Source of the DNA: Phellopilus nigrolimitatus
Lineage: Eukaryota > Basidiomycota > Agaricomycetes > Hymenochaetales > Hymenochaetaceae
NCBI GenBank assembly: GCA_021029095.1
Contig: JAJOHG010000058.1
Coordinates: forward strand, 1-64,000
DNA length: 64,000 bases
Direction of reading: 5' to 3'
Shown: positions 1 to 11,200 of the stretch, in pieces
Position numbering within the stretch: position 1 is the stretch's first letter
How the letters are laid out: each line of letters starts with the position of its first letter
Translations under genes and position numbers: made by a program
The notes under the pieces: model-generated
Told to the model about the DNA's origin: nothing
Databases searched by the model: none
The model's input: the letters and a program-made list of their open reading frames with translations, nothing else

Positions 1-1161
1 TTTGAGGAGTACTATGGCGCCGGCTTTGTGCTTAAGCTTGCTAAGGCGATCTATGGTCTTAAGCAAGCTGGGCGCCAATGGCACAAGAAACTCGACTCTG
101 TGTTGAAGGGCATGGGCTTCTCCTTGGTTCGCTGCGATAACAGCATTTGGGTCTACAGACGCGACGATGTGCGCATCATCATTCCAGTCTATGTGGATGA
201 CATGACCATTGCTGCAAAGTCGAAGGAGCAATTCTTGTTTGTCAAGCGCGAACTTGAAAAGCACTTCAAACTGCACGACCTCGGCCCTACCTCCTTCCTG
301 CTTGGCGTCCATATTGAGAGAGACCGCTCAATCCGATCCTTATCCCTATCTCAGCGCCAATACATCACTGACTTGCTTGAGCGTTTTGAAATGGCTGGAT
401 GCGGCGAGGTTTCCACCCCACTACCAGAAGGCCATCGTCTAAGCAAGTCCATGGGTCCCCTCACTCCAGAAGAGATCGCATTCATGAAGACTGTCCCCTA
501 CAGGCAGCTGATTGGTGCACTCATGTATCTGGCTGTGGCAACGCGTCCTGACATCTCCTATGCGGTTGGACTTCTTGCGCGCTTCAGTTCTAATCCTGGT
601 CCTGCTCACTGGAAGGCTGCAAAGCACTTGTGTCGTTACCTTCAGGGTACCAAAGACATGAAGTTGACTTATGCGCCTGACAAGAACTCGTCTGAATTGT
701 TCACCACATTCACTGACGCGGACCATGGAGGGGATGAGGATGACAGGCGCTCTACAAGCGGCCTGGTGGTTAAGATGGGAACTGGTGCTATCAGCTGGGC
801 TAGTCGACTTCAGACTATTGTGACACTCTCCACCACTGAAGCGGAATACATCTCTGCTGTCCAGGGTGGTCAGGAGATTATGTGGTTGCGCAACTTGTTC
901 TCAGAATTTGGCTATGAGTTCAATGCGCCCTCCACACTCTATGTGGACAACCAATCTGCCCTTGCTGTTGCCAGGAACCCTGAACACCATGGACGGATGA
1001 AGCACCTGGACTTGCGGCACTATTGGCTGCGCAATGTGGTTGAGTCGAGTCTTATTGACATTCGCTATCTCCCCACCAAGTCTATGCCGGCTGACATCAT
1101 GACCAAGGCGCTTGGATGCGTGAAGGTGATTGAGATGCGTGGTATGCTGGGTCTTCTGTGA
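1..1161 (+). mobile_element. Ty1/copia Pol, C-terminal part (reverse transcriptase and RNase H), cut by window start
   Basis: The reading frame is open from base 1, so the element starts outside the window. It encodes the C-terminal half of a copia polyprotein. The reverse transcriptase active-site YVDD lies at nt 190-201. The RNase H domain carries the copia pattern of TDADHGGDEDDRRSTSG near nt 710-760 and LSTTEAEY near nt 828-850, and the frame ends in the usual tail (ADIMTKALG) before a stop. No internal stop interrupts this part, so it may be a young copy. The seven-base G run after the stop fits a polypurine tract. What is known: copia pol order is protease, integrase, RT, RNase H. Inferred: the 5' three quarters lie upstream of the window. 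Confidence 0.93.
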
Positions 1162-1179
1162 TTGACAGGCGTGTCAGAT

Positions 1180-1429
1180 CAGGGGGGGAGTATTGGATAT
1201 AGTATGATCTTGGACACTTTTATTCCTTTTATTATTTTGCGTACCGGGTGACTTGAACTCCTGACTTGTTGTTCTGCGTCACCTGACATGTTGATGTATT
1301 ATGTAATGCTTCCCTTGAAGCGGCAGAGTCCATGGATGGTGCTCTCTATCTTTTGCACTCATCCATTGGACTCAGGCATGTTTAGTTTCCATAATATATC
1401 ATTTTTTGCACTCATCCATTGGACTCAGG
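1180..1429 (+). repeat. Copia polypurine tract and probable degraded 3' LTR start; 26-bp direct repeat
   Basis: A G-rich tract (about 1181-1189) follows the copia stop. Copia LTRs begin TG; here the first bases after the tract are TATTGG, which could be a mutated TGTTGG. The LTR end could not be placed. A 26-bp sequence beginning ttttgcactcatcc occurs twice, at 1351-1376 and 1404-1429, 53 bp apart, at the border between the copia tail and the gypsy fragment. Its origin is unknown. Confidence 0.5.
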
Positions 1430-2244
1430 TCACTGTCTGTGTTTGTTGTGAGACCACTCCGCCTCACATCCACCGCATTCCATCCTCAAACAGACGGAGA
1501 AACGGAGCGAGTAAACCAAGAAGTCGAAGCATACCTTCGAATCTATTGTGGACGCCATCCCGAAACCTGGGCAGATCACCTGCCTGATATCGAGTTCGCA
1601 CACAATCAGCGTGAACATTCTGCCACAAAACGCTCTCCATTCTCACTCCTTATGGGGTACGAACCAATCGCCATCCCTGCTGCAGACCCCAACTCTGATC
1701 ACCCCTTAGGTAGAAGAACGCCTTCGCTCCCTCAAAGCCCTCCGAGAAGAAGCACTTGCTGCGCATGAGCTCGCTCACATGCACATGGCTGCCCACATGA
1801 CTCGGAATTTCACACCCTTCAAGAAAGGGGAGAAAGTTTGGCTAGAAGCCCGGAACCTTGACATCGCATCTCCATACAAGAAATTGTCCCCTAAACTGCG
1901 AAGGCCCCTTCGAAATCAAGGACGTACTATCCCCATGGTCTTATTGCCTGACTCTACCGGCCCGATGGCAAATCCACAACGTCTTCCATGCCTCCCTCCT
2001 GACTCGTTATGTGGAGACCGATACCCACGGACCTACCCACGCGGAGCCACCACCTGACCTTGTCAATGGAGAAGAAGAATACGAGGTTGACACAATACTA
2101 CGTCATTGTTTCCCAAAGAACCAAAGACAATACCTCGTGTCCTGGAAAGGATGGTCATCGCTCCACAACTCGTGGCAGAAGGAATCGGACCTCAAAAATG
2201 CGAAAAAACTTCTCAACGATTATAAAAAGACCCATCGACTCTAA
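1430..2244 (+). pseudogene. Ty3/gypsy chromovirus integrase C-terminus and chromodomain, frameshifted
   Basis: Frame 2 (about 1455-1705) encodes the end of an integrase core with [17 protein letters not shown] followed by a region ending in [11 protein letters not shown]. The homology then moves to frame 3 (from about 1710, through FTPFKKGEKVWLEARNL) and again to frame 1 (about 1900-2244). That last part includes a GPF-type integrase tail and a chromodomain with YEVDTILRH and YLVSWKGW. At least two frameshifts break the gene. Protease, RT and RNase H are missing, so the element is truncated at its 5' end where it meets the copia tail. Chromodomains direct integration of this retrotransposon class to chromatin. 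It is a fungal element, not active here. Confidence 0.9.
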
Positions 2245-2339
2245 CACCGTCCATCAGCTCCCACTTCCACTGTCTCATGCCCTACTTCCCCTTCCACCTA
2301 CCTCGTCTACCCTCTGTCAATTGGACCTTCGCCCTTGAA

Positions 2340-3440
2340 ATTGGAGAATCCACCCCTCTTTTCCTTCAATTTATCATCAACCACACCAACTATCCCGACG
2401 ACCTGTCGCCTCGTAATCCGCCTCGGCATCGACGTTCTCGAACAACAGATCCTCCACATCGTCTTCCGATCCATCCCACCTAGCCGCAGACCCAACCGTC
2501 TATCTCGAGCCGTCCCTGCACACAACATACCCGTACAAATTGTTCCCCCTGAAGACTTCATCCCTGACCTCGACCCTGTCCCCTGTCTATCGTGATGCCG
2601 CCACAGAGATCCCCAAGGCGCCTGAACACCTTTGATCCTCTCCCGGCACCTCACACTCGGCTCCTCGTTTCTGGCAACCTGGCCCAACCTCGACTTCGCC
2701 AACGATCGCTGTTTCCTCCGTCATGTCTTCGTCGATCCCGGTCTTGCCAGCCCCATCAGTCAAACCATCCGAGACTCTCAACGGCCCGATCTCGTCCTAC
2801 TGGCAGAAGGCCCATGACCAAGCCGAGCAGAACCTCACTATCGCCAATCGTATGGGCGAACATATTGATGAACTGCGCGACGAAAACGAGAAGGCAAAGT
2901 CTACAGGCTTGCCAGCAAATTCGGCAAATCTTGGAAGGAGCCCTCGATGCTGATGTACTCGCTATCCTGGACGACTATCAACCCTCGAATGACCGCTTTC
3001 CCATTGATGAAGCCACAGGCGCCATTGATCTCACCTCGCCTCCGCCTGGACTTCCTATCCCTCCACCATCGACTCCGCCACCTCCTGCCGCACCATCGCC
3101 GTCTCCATCGCCTCCGGACGAATTCATTGTGGGAACTTTGCCACCGGTCACTCCTCCCACGGCTCGTCCCTTCCGGTGAGTGGTCAATCCCTTCATGCAG
3201 TCCATGATTGGCGATGTCCCATTCTCTCAGATGTCAACCTTAACCGGCGCAACTCCCCTGAGAATTCTATGGCAACCCCGCTTCGAGTCCGGACACAATT
3301 CTCACCTTGAGTCATCGTCTGCTTCACATGCGGCCTAGAAGGACACCGACAAACGGACTGCATGCGCTACCGATGCGGAATCTGCGATAGGATCGCCCCT
3401 GGACATTCGTCGACTAATTGCCCGCGCTCTGACTGCCATT
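2340..3440 (+). pseudogene. Decayed ORF with proline-rich region and two CCHC zinc knuckles, downstream of the chromodomain
   Basis: Homologous-looking coding sequence runs on after the chromodomain in shifting frames. A helical stretch at about 2750-2900 contains WQKAHDQAEQNLTIANRMG. Frame 3 to 3179 holds LEGALDADVLAILDDYQP followed by a long Pro/Ser-rich segment. Two cysteine motifs lie at about 3317-3432: CFTCGLEGHRQTDC fits C-x2-C-x4-H-x4-C, and CGICDRIAPGHSSTNC is a variant. Stops near 2632 and 3177 and frame changes show decay. Zinc knuckles normally sit in Gag, upstream of Pol. Here they lie between Pol and the 3' LTR, so this is either a third ORF or a rearranged gag fragment. Confidence 0.65.
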
Positions 3441-3846
3441 ATTAGGGGTGGAACGTCCGCGATGACGTTAAACTAGAGGTCGTTGTGGGAACATGCGTGA
3501 AACCCTCTGCTTTCAGGTGATGCTGACAAACCTGGTCCAACGTTTTGGGTGAGCTTTATTGCTTTCGTTAAACCCTTCTTGAAGTTGTAGGCTCGCTCGA
3601 AACCTTCTGCTTGTTGGTGATGCTGAGAAACCTTCACAGCTGGAGATTTTCGGAATCCGGCATGGTCATGTCTCGTCTCGTCTCGCTTTTTCTTGTTGAG
3701 TTTTCTCTTTTACTTTTCAGTTTTGACTTCCTTCTTGCGCATTGTAACTGCTTATTGGCGTTTACTTCGCCTTATTGCGCTTCTTTCGCCCTTCTTTTGT
3801 TTTCTTTGACAGTTTTGGCGAACTGTCGGCCTTAAAGAGGGGGTAA

Positions 3847-4354
3847 TGTTAGAACTTACCTTGCTTACCTCACGACCCCCCTTACATCATTCCTTCCTTG
3901 CTTAGTCAGGCCCTTCACCTTTCCATTACCTTTCCCTTAGTTCATGGCCTGACCCCTTCCTCATTGTATGTGCCCCTCCTGGGCGTCCCCCGCTCCACGC
4001 TCCACTACCTCATTCCATGCTCCACAGTACACGCCCCTTACGGGCCTTTCCCTCACGTTCCCCTCACGTCATGCTGCGCATGACTCCATAGCTCCACTGA
4101 CATCATAGTCAGTCTCACAGTATATATAGGTACATCGCTGGGACCTTAAGCCCCAGCTTGACCTCCTTGTTCAGTAGCTAGCATAGTCTTGCTATTCATC
4201 GCCCTTGCTCTTCATAGCCCTGCACTCCGTGCTTCACAGTCTTGCCATAGTCATCGTCGCCTTGTCACAGTCAAGCCTCACGTCACTCGTCACTGTCACT
4301 GTCCACAGTCACGCTCCTCGCTCCATTAGGCAAGACCCTGTTACTCCTGTAACA
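3847..4354 (+). repeat. 3' LTR of the chromovirus (508 bp)
   Basis: The LTR starts TGTTAGAACT and ends CCTGTAACA, giving the inverted ends TGTTA/TAACA typical of Ty3 LTRs. It lies directly downstream of an AG-rich polypurine tract. A TATA box (tatatatagg) is at about 4122-4131, consistent with the LTR promoter; CT-rich sequence follows. Confidence 0.88.
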
Positions 4355-5111
4355 AAAAGTGTCTAAAAGTGTTAAACTATGATGTGTGAAGAAAGCCACA
4401 ATTAAATAAAACATCTAATCAACTCGCCATGGGGGGATTCTAAGTGGATGCCCGCAGTGAAATCTACGCTACGAAAACTTTTCAAACTCCGAACAATTAC
4501 ACATCAAGCTCACATAAGCCAAATATTCTCAACAGGATCAAAGCCCAAACGGATGAAGAAGCCTGAACTGAAGGAATTTGAGGCAATGTTGGTGTTGAGC
4601 ACAGTCGAGGGAGGGCAGTCTGACGGAGAATGCAGCGAGAACAACGATAATGAGCTCTAGTTGGCACGTTTGTGATGGTGTCACAGGGTGTCTTAAGGAC
4701 CTGTGTCCGTGACAAAATCCTTGTTTTGGAGAATCATTTGTTTTCATTTTTTCCTGAACACAAAATCGAATCAAATTTTCATATAGCACTCTCAGCATAG
4801 TTAGCAATCATTATATAAATTTTAATCAACGAAAAGTAGCATTGTACGGTGAAGCAGGCCAAAATACAATTGAGTGTCTAAAGGAGGCGTACTATACTGT
4901 ACAGGTGGGTGTAGAAAATGATGGACATCTTGAGATTGGGACAAGTCAGATTGTGTGCTGCCAACAGAATGTTTTTGTTTCACAAATCAAGTTGAGTTTC
5001 GGGCATGAAAGGTAGTGGAGGATTTGAATGGTTATCTACTCTATTTCCTTTTTCGGATGTCCATGTCGATCAACATCCACCTGTATACTGTATTCTAATA
5101 TTATGAAAATT
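4355..5111. other. Intergenic; no supported gene
   Basis: AT-rich sequence after the LTR. A 70-codon ORF at 4448-4660 (+) has no recognisable domain or splice support and is left unassigned. Confidence 0.6.
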
Positions 5112-5214
5112 ATATATTCAAAGACCTGAGACAATTTCCTATACAATAGTACAACAATGGAGTATTTCGGTCAACGGAAAACATAGGATGAGTCGTTGCC
5201 GCATTTTTTACAGT
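5112..5214. repeat. Dispersed repeat, copy A
   Basis: About 100 bp matches a stretch at 50524-50640 in the same orientation. Shared blocks include tatatattcaaaga, tatacaat followed by gtacaacaatg, agtattt, and agtcgttgccgcatttt (ggtcgttgccgcatttt in the other copy). The copies differ by substitutions and an insertion, so they are old. No terminal repeats were found. Confidence 0.6.
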
Positions 5215-5262
5215 CTCTCATTGCTCGTGATCATTCAACGAGTTAGACATCATGTTGTAAAC

Positions 5263-8200
5263 TCAGACACTGTATGTCATTCCTTCTCTAATACGCTCTC
5301 TAGTCCGTTCAGCTGCTGCATCATACACAAAGTGCACCTCGGGCTTCCAATGTACGGAAGGTAAGGACTCATTAGTATTACCTTCATCCGCCTCAAATAC
5401 AGGCGGTGGCGGGTCATGAAGCTCCACATGCAGAAGTTCATCGCTCCTTGAAACCTCCCGAATGCCTACAGATATCTGCTTAGATCACGACTTGTCACAG
5501 GATATGTAAAAGTACCAACCATCTTGATGTTCTGAGTCTGGCTCCCTCACTTTTCGCTTCCCCGCAGCCTTATCACTCATACGGACGGTCACAGGTTCAG
5601 GATCGTCGACTTCGGAGAGGGCGACACCATTTTCAATAGGGAAAGTGCGACTGTTTCTTGCTGAGGTATGGTCTAACGGTACCCGACCAATACCGTGAGC
5701 CATATCAACAGAATTATTTTGTGAAAGATCCCTCGAATTCGGTCTCGACGCCTGCGCTGGTGAAGGCGAACGGGAACGAGCGCCGGCAACTGTTGCAAGG
5801 GATCGAGGACCGTGGGGGGTGCGAACATGGTGCAGGAAGGCTCCCTGGTGCAAGATGGCCATGCGAACTATTGGATACAGACATCGCAATTGGTTGCGGT
5901 AAGGGCTGTGTTAAGGCCGGCGACACCTGCTCCATGTTCTGGACATCATAGGGTGAATGAGAAGAAACCCAAGACGCTTGCGATGCCATCAACAAACTGG
6001 CTGGCGATGGCGAACGCGAGCTAGAAGGCGCCGCCGAAGCGGCATGCAAGAAAGACGATGCCTCACCAACGCCCTGAGAATCCTGACAGCACGAGTTATC
6101 AGCGATTTTAGACTGCAAACAGTTCGGACGCAACACACCAGTGCTGCCGCTCTGAATTCCGAACGGCTCCTCTCCGTCGCGTGCCTCTCAACTTCCTTCT
6201 CGACGCCAATGCGTTCAATATCGTCGTAAATTTTCAGCGCCTCTGTGAGCTCCTCATTGGACTTGAGGAGTTCCGCAAGTAACTTCTCTTCGCGAGTGGA
6301 CAGAAGTTCGTTGGTGTTATTCATTCTCAGATCGGCAGCCTCTAATTGACGCAAACGAGATTGCTCTGCGCCCGCAGAAGCCCATGAGATTTGAGCGTGT
6401 ACTAGTTCCTTAGAAGCCCGACATTTTGCATAGAATTCCTGATCAAGCGAAGGACACAAAAGAGATAAAAGACGAGGGAACTGTAAAAAGAAGTAGCAAC
6501 GTACTTTGATAATGTCCTTCTCTTTCAAATCATCTGGAGATGCGAACGCGAGTGCCTCGCTAAGCAGCGCCGCATTTCCTCGTCCGATTTTACATTCTTG
6601 GAAAAGTCGTCGCATGTCCTCGTCGATAGGAATTATTCCGCTTCTCGATGGGCGTCTATCAGAGATTGGAGGGCGAATCTACAGAGAAAATTCGAGTCTA
6701 TAAAGGTGCTAACAGCACCAAACAGCTTGCTCTTACCCGTCCGTTATCTGCATCCACCACAGCGTTCATATACTTATCGGGATGTAAGGCACCAGATTTA
6801 GAGCGGAACATGGGGTTGTCCGTTGTCAGTGGCATACCCTAAATAAGTGGAACAAAGAGACAAAGACGTTGACATCGAAACTTTGACGTTGAAACGAGTT
6901 GGCGCGTACATACTTCATTTGGATATCCATCTGGTTTCACCTTGCGCCAGAGCGATCGGAAGTTCTCTCTCTTCGAAGCATCTTTTCCACCTTTTCGTTT
7001 TTTGAACGAAGGCGAAATCGGCGATATAACACAAGGAGTCACTAAAACGTTGCACGGCGATTAGAGTCAACGGACACGCACTCACCTCTCTCTGCAGAAA
7101 GGTGCACCGCAGCGCCAAGCACCTCGAGCAATCGCTCCCTCACGGCCATCGCTGTCTTCGGACTTGTGATATTGTCTTCCACCACATCAAGGAATTTCCG
7201 CGAGCTTGTCTGGGCTTCGTGTTGTCAGTCCTTCTATCAACTCCGCGAACAAGTATTATCGCTTGAGATAACAGCAGGAAGCAAAAGTACATACTGATAA
7301 AAACGTCGGACGCATTTTGAAGCATGATAGCCCATAGCTAAGAAAAATCGACCGATATGAGCATGACTCTGTGGACGAGCGAATCACTACTTGCCATTAT
7401 CGCGCCCAGCTGTTCTACAGGTCGCGCATACCTATCCGAGAAATTTGAAGATATTAAAAGCCGAAGAGGAAAAGAAAACCAAGGACCGACTTTAGCTCTT
7501 TCCTGATTGATTTTGCGATAGATTTTGCATCTGTTTCGCTCCAGGCTGTCCGCTCACAGATATCCAACGCCAAGGCCCAATCAATGTCCTCGAATGAAGG
7601 AGTCACAAATAGTCCGACCATTCTTGCGAGGGGGTCTGCGTGGGCATCGTTCGACTCGAAGTCATTAAGCCTGCCCTTCACTCGCTCTCTGTCTTTCGCG
7701 CTCGAGAAGAGAGCACCCCATTGTAGCTTCCGGTCGTCTTTGGTGTCTTTAGTTTCCTTCTCACGCTCCTTCAACACGTTTCGCTCGCGCCTCTCGTGAG
7801 ATCCGTCCCTCCTTCGTTTACCGTCTCCCTCTGGCTGAATTTGCAGACGGTCGAGTAAGCCCTTACTTTCGCGATCGCGATCCTTCGAAGTGTCCTTCGA
7901 GGTATGTGGCACGCTGTCGTCCAGCCAAACCTTGCGTAGCATATTGAATTTGTCCTTGTCCTTTTCCAACGTGCTTATATCACGATCCCTGTCCCGCCCG
8001 CTCTTCTTCGTCCCTGCAGTCCCGCTAATCTCAAGGTCTCTCTCACGCCACTCCCGTTCTCTTTCCTCCTCCAGAGAGTCCCGGTCTGACTCGACTGCCT
8101 CGAACTCGATGTCAGAGAGCGACAGGCTGCGATTGCTTCGCTGCTGCCGAGCGGTTTCGACCCGAAGACGGTCGCTTCCGCGCAACTGAGCTATCGTGAC

Positions 8201-8857
8201 AGCTGGGGCTTGGGACGGTTGTAGTTTATGTTGCTGCTGTTGCTGTTGCTGCTGCTGTGGTAATGGATGTGGTCCAAGTCCAAGCATCGATGGATCGAGG
8301 GCACGAAGAATGGCGGTAGTACCCGCGCCTCCGCGCGTAGCGTCTTTTGTAAGGGGGTAAGGCGGTGAATTCTTTTTGCGGAGTGCGCTATAGTGAGTTG
8401 AATTGGAGTTCGCGCTAGTGAGCTGAGGTGCGACTGGCGAAGTCGGGGACGCCCCGAACGGGTTCGCCAAGCCCGAAGGAGTTGCATATGGGGCAGGAAC
8501 AGGTGGTGAGGCGCCAGGCGGAAGGGAATTAAGGGAGGATGAACGAGACGTTGAGAGCGCCGGGGGATGGGGATTAGGAAACGCAGAGAAGCCAGGGAGT
8601 GAGGCCTTTCGTTCTACGTCCTGGGGCTGCTGCTGATAATCGGAGGAGGGGACGATTTCCCAAGCGTCTTCGGACGGTGAGTAGTACCCAATTTTTGAAT
8701 TGCGATGGGAAGGGTCCCTGCGTTCTCTGTATTCTCTGCGCTCTCTGGGTACAGGTTGCTGTTGGTGCAGGTAGTGGTGAGACGGGTGATCGGGATGGGC
8801 ATCGTACGTCGCGTCTGGCGAAGAAGGCACTGTTGTCACTGCTGAAGGAACGACCAT
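5263..8857 (-). CDS. VHS/GAT-domain protein with long charged N-terminal extension (LSB5-like)
   Basis: Rebuilt from at least seven exons. The order is a low-complexity N-terminus of about 430 residues (poly-Gln near 8250, Arg/Glu/Asp-rich), a VHS domain split over exons (DIDWALALDICERTAWSE, LWAIMLQNASDVF, SPKTAMAVRERLLEVLG), a linker, a GAT-like helical region (MRRLFQECKIGRGNAALL, then FYAKCRASKELVHAQ) and a tail ending MTYSV. Supported splices include a phase-0 intron with donor GTACGTTGC after KEKDIIK and another with donor GTAAGAGC after DADNGR. A 75-nt intron with donor GTGAGGGAG precedes the last exon; one junction near 5750-5850 is uncertain. VHS/GAT proteins act in ubiquitin-dependent endosomal sorting; yeast Lsb5 is the closest known architecture. 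The start is unclear: ATG 8857 opens the long frame, but ATG 8975 (MKKLFKSHPK) opens an adjacent frame that would need a 1-nt shift or an unseen intron. Confidence 0.8.
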
Positions 8858-8975
8858 GAACGGCGAAATTGAACGCGGATGACCGTCCTGCGGCGGCAGC
8901 TTGCGTCTGGTCGTCGTGTGCGCCTGAAGGAGCGGTGGACGGCTGCTTGGGATGGCTCTTGAATAGTTTCTTCAT

Positions 8976-9257
8976 GTCGAGTAAACGGATGCATGGGGCG
9001 ACGGTGACGCCGGGACCGTTACTAGTAGGCTGTGCTGAATCGGCAGACTAAATCGACGACAACGACGACGATGGCGCGACGGCGACGACAGCGAGGAGCA
9101 AACTGTTGGTTCAAGAGGACCGGTCTAGCACGGACTAGGATTCGAGATCAAGTGATGTTGAAGGGAGGCGGTGTTACGGTAAGTACTGTAAGTACATGTA
9201 GCAGTACAAATACACCGTGGCCCTGGCCCACACGTAAACATTCAATAAATATATGAA
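8976..9257. other. Intergenic, upstream region of the VHS gene
   Basis: Contains a CGACGA-rich stretch (9053-9090) that probably belongs to the 5' region of the VHS gene. No gene seen. Confidence 0.5.
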
Positions 9258-9971
9258 CTATTTCCGAAACATGCGCAAGATAGGCCTGACGAGAGGATCG
9301 ATCACTCGCCGCGAGAATGCTGGAGCAAGATACAGCGACAGACCAACGCGCACAGGGAGCAACGCCTGCAGGATAGAATCAGTATCAACATTACATAAAT
9401 AGTATTTTGTTCTCAGCGAAGACATGTACCTTCGTTGCGCAGTAGGCGACGAGCGCGTTTGCGACGTCTCCCGCCATTCCTGACGATGCGGCATGTTCTC
9501 GAACGTTGAATGTGCCAAGATCTACTGTGTCCTGCGCCGGCGCGTGTCTCAGGCTTTCGAACCCCCATATACCATAATATCGCCCGATTTTGTCCACCCA
9601 CGCCTCTCCTTCATTTAACCAGCGGTCTCGTGTGCGCGTAACCCACGTCTCCTCCCCCGTTTGCCGGCCGTTGGAGTCGTCTACTGCCCGCGCAAGCACG
9701 ACAACCCTATCGCCCACGCCTGTCGCTTTACACGCATAGAACACGCCGACCAGCGGCACGACCGCTGAGGCCTCGTGCAGGACTGAGAAGCTCGTTATCA
9801 ATGACGGAAGGGCAGTCCCCGTACGTGCTGAAATGCCTGCTAATGTCGCCCGGTAGCGCGACACCATCGCATATGTCTGTGTGAGAAAGATCTCGAGATC
9901 ATTTGTGGCTTATATTGAGACAATCATTGGCGAGCATACTCACGATACCTTGTTACGATGGACGAGAGAAC
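9258..9971 (-). CDS. DUF1279/FAM210-like small membrane protein (probably mitochondrial)
   Basis: Exons at about 9258-9369, 9427-9877 and 9949-9971 are joined by GT-AG introns; the intron upstream of 9971 has a TACTAAC branch site. The protein has a hydrophobic helix around LITSFSVLHEASAVVPLVG, a middle part with RDRWLNEGEAWVDKIGRYYG, and a C-terminal half with NALVAYCATK joined to ALLPVRVGLSLYLAPAF, ending MFRK. The pattern VAYxxxKxxxPVR followed by a hydrophobic segment recalls DUF1279 (FAM210) proteins, which are mitochondrial. That assignment is by eye. The initiator exon was not found, so the 5' end is incomplete. It is transcribed in the same direction as the VHS gene. Confidence 0.65.
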
Positions 9972-10254
9972 CTAAGCACAATCCTGTTAGTATTGAGCTC
10001 GTTATCAGTGCAGCAGCGGCCCCATTTTTATTAGAGTCAAATTTAAGTTAGAAGGCGGCAGCAAGTTCATCAATTCCGTTCAACAGTTTTTACAATCGAG
10101 TCCTCTTCCACTATCCAAAAGTTCTCATTCATGCACGATCGCAGTCGCTTATTGTTCCGACGAAGGTGTATGACGATCACGCAAACTTGTAGCTAGACGA
10201 GCACAAGAAAGATAAATAAGGGCATTCGTGGCTGAAGAGGCTAGCTTGAATTGG

Positions 10255-10345
10255 TTCGATGTCCACGGACGACGGATATCAACGCCGGGACTCGAACCAA
10301 TATCCGTTCCCCAGCGGCTTCGAGTAGAGTGCTGCTCGCCTCACC
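10255..10345 (-). other. tRNA-like (Ser/Leu-like) relic with A- and B-box matches
   Basis: On the minus strand, AGTGGTGAGGCG resembles the D-arm/A box of class II tRNAs. CTCGAAG follows at the anticodon-arm position, then GCTGGGG where the variable arm would be, then GGTTCGAGTCCC, a good B box. The T-stem and acceptor stem do not pair well, so this is not a functional tRNA. It may be a tRNA pseudogene or the head of a SINE; chance is possible. Confidence 0.3.
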
Positions 10346-10392
10346 ACTTATTGTGGATGCAATTAGTTCGTAATGCGAAGTCTATGTACCGT

Positions 10393-11200
10393 CTACTGTC
10401 GACCTATGTCCGTTGAGATCATAACTGGAGATGAGAAAACGCATTCGAAAAGCATATGAAGGACGTCATTCAGACATTGTGCATTCCGGTTCTCCGGAGT
10501 GTATATGTCCTGAACATCGTTCCTGAAAGATCGGAAATTGAGCCGCAAGGTATATGCAATTGGCAGAAAGAGGAGTTCTTTGTATGAGTGCAGTAAGAAC
10601 AACGTCGTTTGAGCAGGGTCGCCGGTCGCTGCATGCCAAAAGCTCCCAGTAGCCCCAATGGCTGTGCCAGTACAAGGTACAGTACGTCACTGTCGTTCAA
10701 CGTTCCGTTCACGTACGTACGTGCTCTTGAGTCGTATGTCGGGCCCTTCGCCCAGCAAAGCCACATGTACGTCGCAAATGCCGTCAAGAGGTAGCAGAAG
10801 TTCCAGATCCTAGCCAATCAGCCATGCGCGGAGAAGAGATTCTTGCTTAAGCAGATTTTCTAGATCTTGTATTCCCGCAATGCTCTTGCTGACTGCAGCA
10901 TGACCCCTAAAGACATTGAACTGATTTTTCAATTTATGATAACGATCCTTTACTCACCTTACTCAAAGTGCATTGAAGCGATGGTCATGTATCCACTGAA
11001 ATACGAATACGCCACAGAATTCCATCTTAGCGATTATCTTTCCAGTATCTTCGACTGCAGCGCTTCAAACCTATGGATCTTTGATGGTATCAATGTCATT
11101 TAAAACAAACGTCTCTTCAAAAGTGTAGGGCCCACCTTTCATCCCCAACTTCAAGCAGATAGTAGCCAGGGAGACGAACGGACGCCTCGAATCTGAATCT
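10393..11200 (-). other. Possible membrane-protein gene or relic, unassigned
   Basis: The minus strand carries several protein-like pieces that do not join convincingly. One is a hydrophobic segment near 10640-10817 (WNFCYLLTAFATYMWLCW, then LNDSDVLYLVLAQPLGLLG), one is LLFLPIAYTLRLNFRSF near 10530-10585, and one is VRLPGYYLLEVGDER near 11150-11195. A strong donor (GTAAGGTGAGT) lies near 10955. This could be a decayed or poorly resolved multi-pass protein. No family is recognised. Confidence 0.3.

Larger units (their letters stand above)
1430..4354 (+). mobile_element. 5'-truncated Ty3/gypsy chromovirus ending in a complete 3' LTR
   Basis: The integrase-chromodomain relic, the zinc-knuckle relic, a polypurine tract (about 3834-3843) and a complete LTR lie in the expected order on one strand. 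No 5' LTR is seen in the window, so a target-site duplication cannot be checked. Between 3440 and 3833 there is non-coding sequence in which a motif near 3500 (gaaaccctctgctt) recurs in altered form near 3600. Confidence 0.85.

Noticed and set aside
7584..8189. Plus-strand Ser/Leu/Arg-rich frames at 7584 and 7890
   Set aside because: Shadows of the Arg/Glu/Asp-rich N-terminus of the VHS gene.
10250..10300. A second B-box-like motif on the plus strand (ggttcgatgtcc)
   Set aside because: The spacing to the upstream A-box-like motif is too short for a tRNA and no stem pairs.
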